Shown one piece after another: positions 7,839 through 14,755 of a stretch of 34,736 nucleotides of DNA. The translations under genes were made by a program, and so were the position numbers. Positions within the stretch are counted from its first letter, which is position 1; each line of letters starts with the position of its first letter. The DNA lies in contig CAYYRN010000018.1 of the NCBI GenBank assembly GCA_964474295.1, positions 1-34,736 of the forward strand, in the 5' to 3' direction. Origin of the DNA: SIG575 sp964474295. GTDB taxonomy: Bacteria; Bacillota; Clostridia; Oscillospirales; Acutalibacteraceae. The notes below the pieces were generated by a model. That model saw only the letters and a program-made list of their open reading frames with translations, ran no database searches and was not told the origin of the DNA.

Positions 7839-9452
7839 TCAGTTTACTTCAACCGCACCGAATTTACATACGGTTTTACACTGACCGCATCTTATACATT
7901 TTTCGGAATCTATTGAGAAAGTTTTCTTAATTTCGCCTGAAATCGCACTTACGGGACATTTTTTGGAGCAAAGAGAACATCCCTTGCATTTTTCGGGAGA
8001 AATGGAGTAAGTCAAAAGCGAAACACATTCCTTTGCGGGACATTTCTTTTCGTTTATATGTGCTTCATATTCATGTCTGAAATATTTTATCGTTGTAAGA
8101 ACGGGGTTCGGAGCTGTTTGACCGAGGCCGCAGAGTGCGCCGTCTTTTATGCCGTAGCAAAGCTCCTCAAGCAGCTCGATGTCGCCGTCTTTACCTTCGC
8201 CGTTTACGATTCTTGTAAGAATTTCCAACATTCTTTTAGTACCGATTCGGCAATGTACACATTTTCCGCACGATTCTTTTGCGGTGAAATCGAGGAAGAA
8301 CTTAGCCATATTTACCATACAAGTGCTGTCGTCCATAACGACCATACCGCCGGAACCCATAATCGCACCGGTAGCGCCGAGCTTTTTGTAATCTATTACG
8401 GTGTCAAGGAGGCTTTCGGGTATACATCCGCCTGACGGGCCGCCCATCTGAACGGCTTTGAATTTACCGTTGTTTTTTATTCCGCCGCCTATATCGAAAA
8501 TGACGTCACGAAGCGTTTTTCCCATAGGAATTTCCACAAGACCGCCTCTTTTGATTTTTCCCGTAAGAGCAAAAACCTTGGTTCCCTTGCTGTCGGGGGT
8601 TCCCATTGCGCTGAAAGCCGTGCCACCGTTGAGGATAATCCACGCAACGTTTGCGAAAGTTTCAACGTTGTTTATGTTTGAGGGCTTGTGCCAGTAACCT
8701 GCCTGAGCCGGAAACGGAGGTTTAAGACGGGGCATACCTCTGCTTCCCTCAAGGGATTCGATAAGCGCCGTTTCTTCACCGCATACGAACGCACCGGCGC
8801 CTGCTTTTATTCTGAAAGAGCAGGAGAATGACGTGCCGAGAATATTCTGACCGACAAGTCCCTTTTCTTCAGCCTGCTTGATAGCGTTTTCAAGTCGGAT
8901 AATCGCAAGCGGATATTCGGCTCTGACATAAACCACCGCTTCTTTTGCACCGATTGCGTAAGCACCGATGAGCATACCCTCGATAAGATTGTGGGGGTCN
9001 NNNNNNNNNNNNNNNNNNNNNNNNNNNNNNNNNNNNNNNNNNNNNNNNNNNNNNNNNNNNNNNNNNNNNNNNNNNNNNNNNNNNNNNNNNNNNNNNNNNT
9101 AATCGTCAATTTTTTCGGGATTTATAACACCGCAGTGACGCAAAGCTATTCTTGTCTGCTTTGATAAAAATTCCTCGTCCTCTGCGGAAATTTTAATTTC
9201 ATCAACAAGCGAAAAATCGTTTGTTTTAACCGCGGTCACTATTTTTTCGGCATCTTCGGGTTTGACTTTTACAAGTCTGTGAAGTCGGTTTTCGCTATCG
9301 TACACATCAACTATCGGCTCAAGAAAGCACATACCGATACAGCCCGTAACCGTAAGCTCGGCACAGCCGTCCAAAATCTTTTCAATTGCCGAATAAACCT
9401 TTGCGGCACCTGCTGCTATTCCGCAGCTACCTTGTCCTACTGCGATTTTCAT
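7839..9452 (-). CDS. NuoF/HydB-like NADH:FMN iron-sulfur subunit (interrupted by assembly gap)
   Basis: The domains are those of HydB/NuoF. An N-terminal thioredoxin-like [2Fe-2S] domain (GSCGIAAGA and TGCIGMC) leads to the FMN/NADH-binding core. The SLBB region follows, then the SCGKCVHCRIGT cluster motif. Two C-terminal [4Fe-4S] ferredoxin motifs (CKGCSLCSKKCP and CIRCGQCKTVC) end the protein. It would oxidise or reduce NAD(H) at FMN and pass electrons through Fe-S clusters. A 100-N gap at 9000-9099 removes the start of the core. Judging from HydB relatives, about 70-80 residues belong there, including the GRGGAGFP loop, so the true gap is probably about 230 bp and the length given here is too short. 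The frame agrees on both sides. The ATG overlaps the NuoE stop by 4 bp, indicating coupling. Confidence 0.9.
   Translation of the reverse strand: MKIAVGQGSCGIAAGAAKVYSAIEKILDGCAELTVTGCIGMCFLEPIVDVYDSENRLHRLVKVKPEDAEKIVTAVKTNDFSLVDEIKISAEDEEFLSKQTRIALRHCGVINPEKIDDXXXXXXXXXXXXXXXXXXXXXXXXXXXXXXXXXXDPHNLIEGMLIGAYAIGAKEAVVYVRAEYPLAIIRLENAIKQAEEKGLVGQNILGTSFSCSFRIKAGAGAFVCGEETALIESLEGSRGMPRLKPPFPAQAGYWHKPSNINNVETFANVAWIILNGGTAFSAMGTPDSKGTKVFALTGKIKRGGLVEIPMGKTLRDVIFDIGGGIKNNGKFKAVQMGGPSGGCIPESLLDTVIDYKKLGATGAIMGSGGMVVMDDSTCMVNMAKFFLDFTAKESCGKCVHCRIGTKRMLEILTRIVNGEGKDGDIELLEELCYGIKDGALCGLGQTAPNPVLTTIKYFRHEYEAHINEKKCPAKECVSLLTYSISPEKCKGCSLCSKKCPVSAISGEIKKTFSIDSEKCIRCGQCKTVCKFGAVEVN
9000..9099. other. 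assembly gap (100 N) inside the nuoF-like gene
   Basis: Exactly 100 N, the usual placeholder for a gap of unknown size. Flanking protein segments (ending PEKIDD and resuming DPHNLIEG) are normally about 75-80 residues apart in HydB/NuoF proteins. Confidence 0.98.
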
Positions 9453-9937
9453 TTTGCCGCCTCCTTCAGTTCCTTTATAATAGATTTGACTTTTTCGGGA
9501 GTGAGCGAACCGTAGGTTTCATCATTTATCATCATCACCGGCGAAAGGCTGCAACAACCCAAGCACGCAACGTTCTTGAGCGTGAAAAGTCCGTCCTCGG
9601 TTGTTTCGCCGTCCGAAATTCCGAGTTCCTCTTTTATTGTGGCTTCGATTCTTTCTGAACCGTTTACGTGGCATGCAGTGCCTTGACAGAGCATAATAAG
9701 GTACTTGCCCACCGGTTTAAAGCGAAATTGGGTGTAAAAGGTTGCAACTCCCATAACCTTTGCGGGAGTTAAACCCGTTTCGCTTGCTATGTGATAAATA
9801 ACATCTGTGGGAAGATAACCGTAAATTTCCTGTGCTTTTTGCAGAATGGTTATCAAACTTCCCCTTACGTTTTTGTATTTTGCGAGCACTTCGTCAAGAA
9901 GCGTTAAATCGCTGTTATTACAATTACAGCAACCCAT
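9449..9937 (-). CDS. NuoE/HydC-like [2Fe-2S] subunit
   Basis: The 162-residue thioredoxin-like ferredoxin has helical N-terminal sequence (LPTDVIYHIASETGLTPAKVMGVATFYTQF) followed by the four-cysteine site in CQGTACHVNGS and CLGCCS. These are the ligands of the N1a-type [2Fe-2S] cluster in NuoE and HydC. It is the smallest subunit of NADH-linked bifurcating complexes and sits next to the FMN subunit. The extra N-terminal MGCCNCNNSD is cysteine-rich and not part of the usual site. GGAGAG precedes the ATG. It is the first gene of a reverse operon NuoE-NuoF-(Fer2/GltD), with a promoter 38 bp upstream. Confidence 0.93.
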   Translation of the reverse strand: MGCCNCNNSDLTLLDEVLAKYKNVRGSLITILQKAQEIYGYLPTDVIYHIASETGLTPAKVMGVATFYTQFRFKPVGKYLIMLCQGTACHVNGSERIEATIKEELGISDGETTEDGLFTLKNVACLGCCSLSPVMMINDETYGSLTPEKVKSIIKELKEAAK

Positions 9938-9974
9938 TTTGTTACACTCTCCATTCTAAAAAACTACTCTTAAC

Positions 9975-10003
9975 AGTTTACTACATAAAAAAGCAAAAAT
10001 CAA
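9975..10003 (-). promoter_or_regulatory. promoter of the NuoE/NuoF/GltD-like operon
   Basis: On the minus strand, TTGATT (10003-9998), a 17-bp spacer and TAAACT (9980-9975), directly upstream of the NuoE-like gene. Confidence 0.6.
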
Positions 10004-10044
10004 TTGATAAGTTATCCCACATATGCCAAAATTATAAAAAAAAA

Positions 10045-10085
10045 TTGTATATTTATACAAATCGATTGTCAAAAAATTGTCAAAT
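10045..10085. promoter_or_regulatory. operator-like palindrome and tandem repeat between divergent promoters
   Basis: TTGTATA-TT-TATACAA (10045-10060) is a perfect 7-bp inverted repeat with a 2-bp spacer. Directly after it, ATTGTCAAA occurs twice (10065-10073 and 10076-10084), the copies offset by 11 bp, one helical turn. The site lies between the redox operon promoter and the promoter of the secreted Ig-like protein, and could serve either. No regulator could be named. Confidence 0.35.
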
Positions 10086-10118
10086 GTGTTAAAAATGGTG
10101 CAAGAACTGAAATTTTTA

Positions 10119-10147
10119 TTGATTTTGAAAAGCATAAATGGTAGAAT
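10119..10147 (+). promoter_or_regulatory. promoter of the secreted Ig-like protein gene
   Basis: TTGATT (10119-10124), a 17-bp spacer and TAGAAT (10142-10147), 31 bp before the ATG. Confidence 0.65.
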
Positions 10148-10178
10148 GTGCTTAAAGAAAACGTTTGGAGGTATCACA

Positions 10179-11180
10179 ATGAAAAACATTAAAAAACTTT
10201 TGTCACTTTTTCTTGCCGTTGTCACGGTGTTCGGTGCGTTCGGTATTTCGGCAAGTGCGATAAGTTCATCGAGTTCTGCCAAAGAAATGCTCAGCTATTA
10301 CGAAAGCTGTGTAAAAACAACGTCGGCAAAGGGTACAATTAAAGTCAGCAACAATTGGAAATATAAGCTCAGTGCCGACTATTCGGGATTGTCCGATAAA
10401 GACAGAAAAGAAACGGAAGAATACGATTACTACGTTTTTGATAATACTTGGCATGAAGAAAATTACGAAATGTATTGCCTCGGTGATTCCGACCCTGAGG
10501 ATGGTGTTGTTGCAGGCGTTGATACAGACACAATTTCGACATTCAGCGTAAAACAGCGTATGGCCGATTATGAGCTGAAGCTCAAAAGCGCAAAGCTTAC
10601 AACAGCTTCAAACGGCGACAACACAATTGCGTTTACCCTTACGCAAACATCGGATGACGGTTCTTCCGTAAAGTCTACAATTACAACCGTTACTTCCAAA
10701 AAAGGCTTGGTTAAATCTCTTACCGCAAAAACAGAAACAAAATTTTATAACACTTCCGCACAGGGTAATGATTATCTTGTTACGGAATCGACCGTTGACG
10801 TGTTTAAGGTTACATACAAAAAGGTTGCGGTTAAGTCGATTGCCCTCTCGGATACGGAAATTACACTCGGCTATAAGGACAGCTACGACATCACCGTGAC
10901 GGTTAATCCCGACGATGCAACATTTAAAGATGTTTATTGCGTAATCGATGGCTATGACATAGATAATTTTGAGGAAATTCCCGCTTATTATGATGTAAAC
11001 GATGACGGCACAATAACAATTACAGCCGAGAAGCCCGGTACTACAACACTTAAAGTATATTCATATGACGGAAACAAACTTGCAAAATGCGAAATAACAG
11101 TTGAATTTAATTTCTTTGAAAGAATCCTGTACTTCTTTGAAACCTTGTTCGGAAATCTGTTTGGAATATTTGGGTTTTAA
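10179..11180 (+). CDS. secreted protein with C-terminal Big_2-like (Ig-like) domain
   Basis: The 333-residue protein starts at ATG 10179 behind TTTGGAGGT; the frame is open further upstream but lacks a ribosome binding site. It opens with a clear Sec signal peptide (MKNIKKLLSLFLAVVTVFGA, cleavage probably after SASA near residue 27). The central 180 residues are beta-rich and rich in Ser/Thr/Asp, with no family I recognise. Residues about 225-315 (KSIALSDTEITLGY, VTVNPDDATF, PGTTTLKVYS) look like a bacterial Ig-like group 2 domain. The protein ends with a short aromatic, hydrophobic tail (FFERILYFFETLFGN) common on exported proteins of Ruminococcaceae-type bacteria. It has no LPXTG. Cell-surface or secreted role; function unknown. 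Confidence 0.8.
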   Translation: MKNIKKLLSLFLAVVTVFGAFGISASAISSSSSAKEMLSYYESCVKTTSAKGTIKVSNNWKYKLSADYSGLSDKDRKETEEYDYYVFDNTWHEENYEMYCLGDSDPEDGVVAGVDTDTISTFSVKQRMADYELKLKSAKLTTASNGDNTIAFTLTQTSDDGSSVKSTITTVTSKKGLVKSLTAKTETKFYNTSAQGNDYLVTESTVDVFKVTYKKVAVKSIALSDTEITLGYKDSYDITVTVNPDDATFKDVYCVIDGYDIDNFEEIPAYYDVNDDGTITITAEKPGTTTLKVYSYDGNKLAKCEITVEFNFFERILYFFETLFGNLFGIFGF

Positions 11181-11198
11181 AAATATCTAAAAATCAGT

Positions 11199-11227
11199 CA
11201 GAACCTTCGGCTTAGCCGGAGGTTCTG
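11199..11227 (+). terminator. hairpin after the secreted-protein gene
   Basis: CAGAACCT TCGG (11199-11210) pairs with CCGG AGGTTCTG (11216-11227) around CTTAG, giving 12 bp with one G-U pair. No T run follows, so termination strength is uncertain. It starts 19 bp after the stop codon. Confidence 0.5.
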
Positions 11228-11267
11228 GACTTTGTCTGTAACAAAGAGCCTGAATTTTTGCAAAAAG

Positions 11268-11308
11268 AAAAGTGAGTATTCACTTGTGTAATGAATACTC
11301 ACTATGGT
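11268..11308. repeat. left copy of the 41-bp direct repeat (att-like)
   Basis: Identical to 12483-12523. It holds a 12-bp inverted repeat (AGTGAGTATTCA / TGAATACTCACT). On the minus strand it reads ACCA followed by a hairpin and a T-rich tail, so it can also terminate the islet gene that ends 75 bp upstream of it. Confidence 0.9.
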
Positions 11309-11382
11309 ACGGATGTTCATAACACACGTAGTTCTCTGGTAGTACATATTCTAATATTTATAAAATAGTTTCTACATGAGCG

Positions 11383-12084
11383 TTAATATCTATCAACATA
11401 TTTCTCTCTTAATCGCCTTAATTCGTCATTCGTTCGTTCTTGGTTCTTTGCAATAGCTTCCAGTGCGTTCATTTGTTCTTTGCGACGAGCTTCCTCTCTT
11501 TCGCGTTCTTCTCGTTTTTCTTCCATTTCACTTATAAAACGCAAATCTTCACCATAGCGCTGTTGAGCTATCTCTAAAGTCGGTGCTCCGTTTTTAACAT
11601 GACCCATTAATCCGTTGATATATTTTATTTCACGCTTAACAGATTCTCTTGTTTTTAGTTCACCTACTAAATACGAATATTTAGGGTAATTTATAGCGAA
11701 ATATTTTCCATATTCAGCTTTTTTTATTTCATATTTTTTATTTAGTTCTTTGCGATACTCCTCTGTTTTTTGCATTGCTATTTTGCCTTCTGCTGAATTT
11801 TTCCATTTTTTAACTTTAGATTCATATTTTTTATCTTCTTTATTATTATACCAATGAATATACCACATATATATAAAACCACTAATATAAAAACCTACAA
11901 AAAACAGCCACCAAAACATTTTCCATTCAAATTTCTTATGTTTAGGAAAAGGAAAACACGGTTTAAACATAGCACCGCTGATTGAAATTTCACCCTCAAT
12001 TCTCTTTAATTTTTCCTCATTATTATCAACGGTAATCAAAAAATTTTTAGCATCGATCAGTGAGTTATAAAGTTGTACATTCAT
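11383..12084 (-). CDS. unrecognised single-pass membrane protein with coiled-coil C-terminus
   Basis: The 233-residue protein matches no family I recognise. An N-terminal soluble part (1 to about 50) is followed by one strongly hydrophobic aromatic segment (about 54-79, WWLFFVGFYISGFIYMWYI). A long charged helical region follows, with heptad-like Glu/Lys/Arg-rich stretches, ending in a likely coiled coil (about 180-230, KREEREREEARRKEQ onward). No signal peptide, reverse transcriptase, nuclease or toxin motif is visible. GGAGGT lies 8 bp before the ATG. The gene is much more AT-rich than its neighbours, which suggests transfer. It is the only protein in the tRNA-Pro islet and is preceded by a structured RNA and terminator that may control it. 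Confidence 0.75.
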   Translation of the reverse strand: MNVQLYNSLIDAKNFLITVDNNEEKLKRIEGEISISGAMFKPCFPFPKHKKFEWKMFWWLFFVGFYISGFIYMWYIHWYNNKEDKKYESKVKKWKNSAEGKIAMQKTEEYRKELNKKYEIKKAEYGKYFAINYPKYSYLVGELKTRESVKREIKYINGLMGHVKNGAPTLEIAQQRYGEDLRFISEMEEKREEREREEARRKEQMNALEAIAKNQERTNDELRRLREKYVDRY

Positions 12085-12102
12085 ATAAATTTACCTCCAA
12101 AA

Positions 12103-12134
12103 TAAAAAAGTGCGCCAACCGAAGTTAACGCACT
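12103..12134 (-). terminator. UUCG-loop terminator between islet RNA and its downstream gene
   Basis: On the minus strand AGTGCGTTAAC, a TTCG loop and GTTGGCGCACT (12134-12109), followed by six T. The GGAGGT of the downstream gene begins 5 bp after the T run, so expression of the protein needs read-through. Confidence 0.88.
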
Positions 12135-12311
12135 GAAAACGCAAACTCCGATTGTCGCCAAACAAAATCTAAATTGAAATGGGATATGCTCTCAAATCAC
12201 ACCTAGTGGAGCTTGCGGTTTTACCGTATTCCGTAAAGGTGTGATTTATAAAAAAGAGTATACTATCCTAAAAAACAATATACCCATTTTCGATATTAGA
12301 TTTTGTTTGGC
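12103..12311 (-). ncRNA. structured islet RNA / regulatory leader (unassigned)
   Basis: On the minus strand a long imperfect hairpin is closed by a perfect 16-bp stem (12311-12296 with 12172-12157). It continues with AAATGGG/CCCATTT (12289-12283 with 12183-12177, extendable by an AT-rich helix with one bulge). A perfect 11-bp helix AAATCACACCT/AGGTGTGATTT (12247-12237 with 12204-12194) caps a 32-nt apical region containing ACGGTAAAACCGC. The closing stem starts at the nucleotide expected to be the transcription start, 7 nt after the -10 box. A terminator hairpin follows 22 nt after the stem. It may be an independent RNA of about 205 nt or a leader controlling the downstream gene. The outline resembles 6S RNA, but I could not confirm 6S motifs. 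Confidence 0.65.
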
Positions 12312-12317
12312 AAAAGT

Positions 12318-12346
12318 ATTATAGCATAAGCATTTTAAAAAATCAA
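12318..12346 (-). promoter_or_regulatory. promoter of the islet RNA and protein
   Basis: On the minus strand TTGATT (12346-12341), a 17-bp spacer and a perfect TATAAT (12323-12318). Confidence 0.8.
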
Positions 12347-12482
12347 TATACTAATTATTGTATTTAAATTGCCTTTGAACCTCGACAAGGCGTTGCCGTT
12401 GAATATCTCACGACATAACAAAAACGAGCAAGGCACAAACCTTGCTCGATACATAATCGGTATGGATTTTTCGCAAAAAAAT

Positions 12483-12523
12483 AAAAGTGAGTATTCACTT
12501 GTGTAATGAATACTCACTATGGT
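12483..12523. repeat. right copy of the 41-bp direct repeat, overlapping tRNA-Pro 3' end
   Basis: Identical to 11268-11308. On the minus strand it contains the final ACCA of tRNA-Pro and then the tRNA terminator (12-bp stem followed by a T-rich tail running to about 12472). Confidence 0.9.
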
Positions 12524-12595
12524 CCGAGTGGCGAGACTTGAACTCACGGCCTCTTGACCCCCAGTCAAGCGCGCTACCAGCTGCGCTACACCCGG
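12520..12595 (-). tRNA. tRNA-Pro (GGG)
   Basis: On the minus strand: acceptor CCGGGTG/CACTCGG, anticodon stem CTTGA/TCAAG around CTGGGGG (anticodon GGG), T-arm GTGAG-TTCAAGT-CTCGC and encoded CCA. Its 3' end forms one edge of the 41-bp repeat. A perfect promoter lies 33 bp upstream. Confidence 0.93.
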
Positions 12596-12627
12596 ATAAA
12601 CATCGTCAACCAACTGACGACTTATAC

Positions 12628-12656
12628 ATTATACAGTATGTTTTGAAGTTTGTCAA
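12628..12656 (-). promoter_or_regulatory. consensus promoter of tRNA-Pro
   Basis: On the minus strand TTGACA (12656-12651), a 17-bp spacer and TATAAT (12633-12628). Confidence 0.85.
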
Positions 12657-12724
12657 TAGAATTTTCAGTTTTTTGACATAAAATTTTTGCGTGTTTTGTT
12701 AACGCTTGCTCTTTTTTTCATCGG

Positions 12725-12753
12725 TTGAAATTTCCTTGATTATGTGTTACAAT
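12725..12753 (+). promoter_or_regulatory. promoter of yhaM-prmA
   Basis: TTGAAA (12725-12730), a 17-bp spacer and TACAAT (12748-12753). The leader to the yhaM ATG is about 80 nt. Confidence 0.65.
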
Positions 12754-12838
12754 AACAAAAAATATTTTGTCTGCGGCGGTTTTTAAAAAGGAAAAACACT
12801 TCAGCCACAGTACCTATGAAACGAAAGGAAAAAATCCG

Positions 12839-13810
12839 ATGAATTTTGTTAAAACTCCGACTCCCGACATACTTGAGGGATTTTGTCTGATAAAGTCGCT
12901 TGAAAAGAAAACGACAGCAAAAGGGCTTACTTACCTTGACCTTGTGCTTTCGGATTCAAGCGGCGAAATTGTTGCGAAGTTTTGGGATTATAAAGAAAAT
13001 CTTCACAGCCATTTTCAAGCCAATATGCTCATTAAAGTAAGAGGAAGAATGAACGAATATAACGGCGACGTGCAGTTCAGAGTTGAAAGAATACGTGAAT
13101 GTACGGATGCCGACAATGTGCGTATTGAGGATTTTGTGCCGAGTGCCGATTACACGGGAAATGAAATGTACGAGAGTATTATGGCGACCGTCGCAACGTT
13201 TGATGATGAAGAAATCAAAAAGCTTGTTAAAGCGATTATCGAGAAGTATAAGGAAAAACTTCTTTATTGGCCTGCCGCATTTAAGCTTCATCACGCAATG
13301 AGGGGCGGCTTGCTTTACCACACGCTTTCAATACTCAAAATGGCTGAAAGCGTTTGCAAAATTTATACGTCGCTTGACAGAAGCTTGTTGCTCGGCGGTG
13401 TTATTCTTCACGATATTGCAAAAATCGAAGAATTTGATGTTTCGCCAACCGGAATGGCAACGGGTTACAGTGCCGAGGGTACGTTGGTTGGTCATCTCGT
13501 TAAGGGCGCGATGATTGTCGAAGAAACGGCAAAGGAACTCGGTATATCGGATGATACAGCTATGCTTCTTGAACATATGCTCATTTCTCACCACGGTATT
13601 CCCGAATACGGTGCGGCGGTAAGACCGCTTTTTGTCGAGGCAGAGGTGCTTTCGCAGCTCGATACTCTCGACGCTACAATTTATGAATTTAACGATACGC
13701 TCGAAAACGTAAAGCCGGGTGAGTTTTCTTCAAGACAGTGGGCGCTCGATAACAGAAAGCTTTATAACCACGGAAGAAAGCAAATAAGCACGAACGTAAA
13801 TCTTGATTGA
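12839..13810 (+). CDS. yhaM: YhaM-like 3'-5' exoribonuclease (OB-fold plus HD domain)
   Basis: The 323-residue protein has an N-terminal OB-fold nucleic acid-binding domain (about 10-95; LVLSDSSGEIVAKFWDY and IKVRGRMNEYNGDVQFRVERI). An HD hydrolase domain follows, with HHAMRGGLLYHTLSIL (about 145-160), ILHDIAKIEEF carrying the HD pair, and LEHMLISHHG. This is the plan of Bacillus YhaM, a 3'-5' exonuclease acting on RNA and single-stranded DNA. I chose ATG 12839, preceded by AAAGGAA; the frame is open for 24 further codons upstream but these show no family similarity. prmA starts 9 bp downstream, suggesting one transcript. Confidence 0.9.
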   Translation: MNFVKTPTPDILEGFCLIKSLEKKTTAKGLTYLDLVLSDSSGEIVAKFWDYKENLHSHFQANMLIKVRGRMNEYNGDVQFRVERIRECTDADNVRIEDFVPSADYTGNEMYESIMATVATFDDEEIKKLVKAIIEKYKEKLLYWPAAFKLHHAMRGGLLYHTLSILKMAESVCKIYTSLDRSLLLGGVILHDIAKIEEFDVSPTGMATGYSAEGTLVGHLVKGAMIVEETAKELGISDDTAMLLEHMLISHHGIPEYGAAVRPLFVEAEVLSQLDTLDATIYEFNDTLENVKPGEFSSRQWALDNRKLYNHGRKQISTNVNLD

Positions 13811-13819
13811 GGTGAAAAT

Positions 13820-14743
13820 ATGGATTGGACAGAAGTAAGCATTGAGGTTCCGGCGGACGAAATCGATAAAGCCGGCGATATAGCTCAAATGGTTGTGCCG
13901 TATGGCATTTATATTGAAGATTACAGAACGCTCGAAGAAGAAACGTGGGAAATCGCAAACATAGACCTTATAGATGAGGATTTGCTGAAAAAGGACAGAA
14001 CAAAGGGTATTGTCCACGTTTATATTTCGCCGGAAGAAAATCCGCTTGAGGCTGTTGCATTTTTGAGCGAAAGATACACGGCACAGGGCATTAAGCACAC
14101 AATCGATACAAAAAAATGCCGTAATGAGGATTGGGAAAATAATTGGAAAGCGTATTTTAAGCCAATGGAAATCGGTGAAAGGCTTCTTATACGTCCGCTT
14201 TGGGAAGAAAACGTCGAAAGCAACGGCAGGGCGGTTTTAAGTATTGAACCGGGACTTGCTTTCGGTTCGGGAACGCACGAAACCACACGTCTTTGTCTTG
14301 AAACGCTCGAAAAATATATTACGCCTCAAAAAAATGTACTTGACCTCGGCTGCGGCAGCGGTATACTTTCCATTGCTTCGCTCCTGCTCGGTGCCGAAAG
14401 TGCAACGGGTGTCGATATCGACCGACTTGCCGTGAAAACAGCAAGAGAGAACGGAAAAGTCAACGGTTTCGGTGAAGACAAGCTGAAAATTATTCACGGC
14501 AATCTCGCAGACAAGGTAACGGGAAAATTTGACGTTATTGTTGCGAATATTGTTGCGGATATTATAATTCTTTTCACTTCCCAGGTACACGATTTTCTTG
14601 CCGATGACGGTGTTTTCATAACAAGCGGCATAATTGACGTCAGGGAAAAAGAAGTAACCGATGCTTTTGAAAAATACGGCTTTGAGGTTATTGCAAGGCA
14701 CGAAAAAAGCAATTGGCTATGCTTTGAGTGTAAGAAAAAATAA
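13820..14743 (+). CDS. prmA: ribosomal protein L11 methyltransferase
   Basis: The 307-residue protein has the PrmA layout. The N-terminal L11-recognition domain (about 1-110, MDWTEVSIEVPADEIDKAGDIA) is joined to a Rossmann-fold methyltransferase domain. The latter shows EPGLAFGSGTHETTRLCLE (about 139-157), the SAM loop VLDLGCGSGILSIA (about 173-186), and the NIVAD motif IVANIVADIII near residue 245. PrmA trimethylates L11 of the 50S subunit in the cytoplasm. GAGGTGAAAAT precedes the ATG, 9 bp after yhaM. Length is typical. Confidence 0.95.
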   Translation: MDWTEVSIEVPADEIDKAGDIAQMVVPYGIYIEDYRTLEEETWEIANIDLIDEDLLKKDRTKGIVHVYISPEENPLEAVAFLSERYTAQGIKHTIDTKKCRNEDWENNWKAYFKPMEIGERLLIRPLWEENVESNGRAVLSIEPGLAFGSGTHETTRLCLETLEKYITPQKNVLDLGCGSGILSIASLLLGAESATGVDIDRLAVKTARENGKVNGFGEDKLKIIHGNLADKVTGKFDVIVANIVADIIILFTSQVHDFLADDGVFITSGIIDVREKEVTDAFEKYGFEVIARHEKSNWLCFECKKK

Positions 14744-14755
14744 GAATTTTACCGA

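Larger units (their letters stand above)
11268..12523. mobile_element. 1.25-kb AT-rich islet at tRNA-Pro bounded by 41-bp direct repeats
   Basis: Two perfect 41-bp direct repeats (11268-11308 and 12483-12523) bound this segment. The right copy includes the last four bases (ACCA) of the reverse-strand tRNA-Pro plus its terminator; the left copy repeats exactly that. Such duplication of a tRNA 3' end is the usual footprint of site-specific integration. The inside is visibly more AT-rich than the flanks and encodes one orphan protein and one structured RNA. No integrase, transposase or excisionase is present, so it would be a non-autonomous or decayed element. Alternatively, an ancestral tRNA-terminator unit was duplicated. 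Confidence 0.6.

Noticed and set aside
5790..9937. Electron-bifurcating [FeFe] hydrogenase operon (hydABC)
   Set aside because: The largest subunit lacks all H-cluster cysteine motifs and has a GltD-type flavoprotein module instead.
10077..10178. Upstream start for the secreted Ig-like protein
   Set aside because: It would place the signal peptide 34 residues inside the protein and begins before the predicted promoter; ATG 10179 has a good ribosome binding site.
11383..12311. Retron-like arrangement: structured RNA with a long closing inverted repeat upstream of a protein
   Set aside because: The protein has no reverse transcriptase motifs (no YxDD or related blocks) and is too short and membrane-bound.
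12103..12311. Assignment as 6S RNA
   Set aside because: Overall shape fits, but I could not identify conserved 6S sequence around the central bubble, so it is left unassigned.
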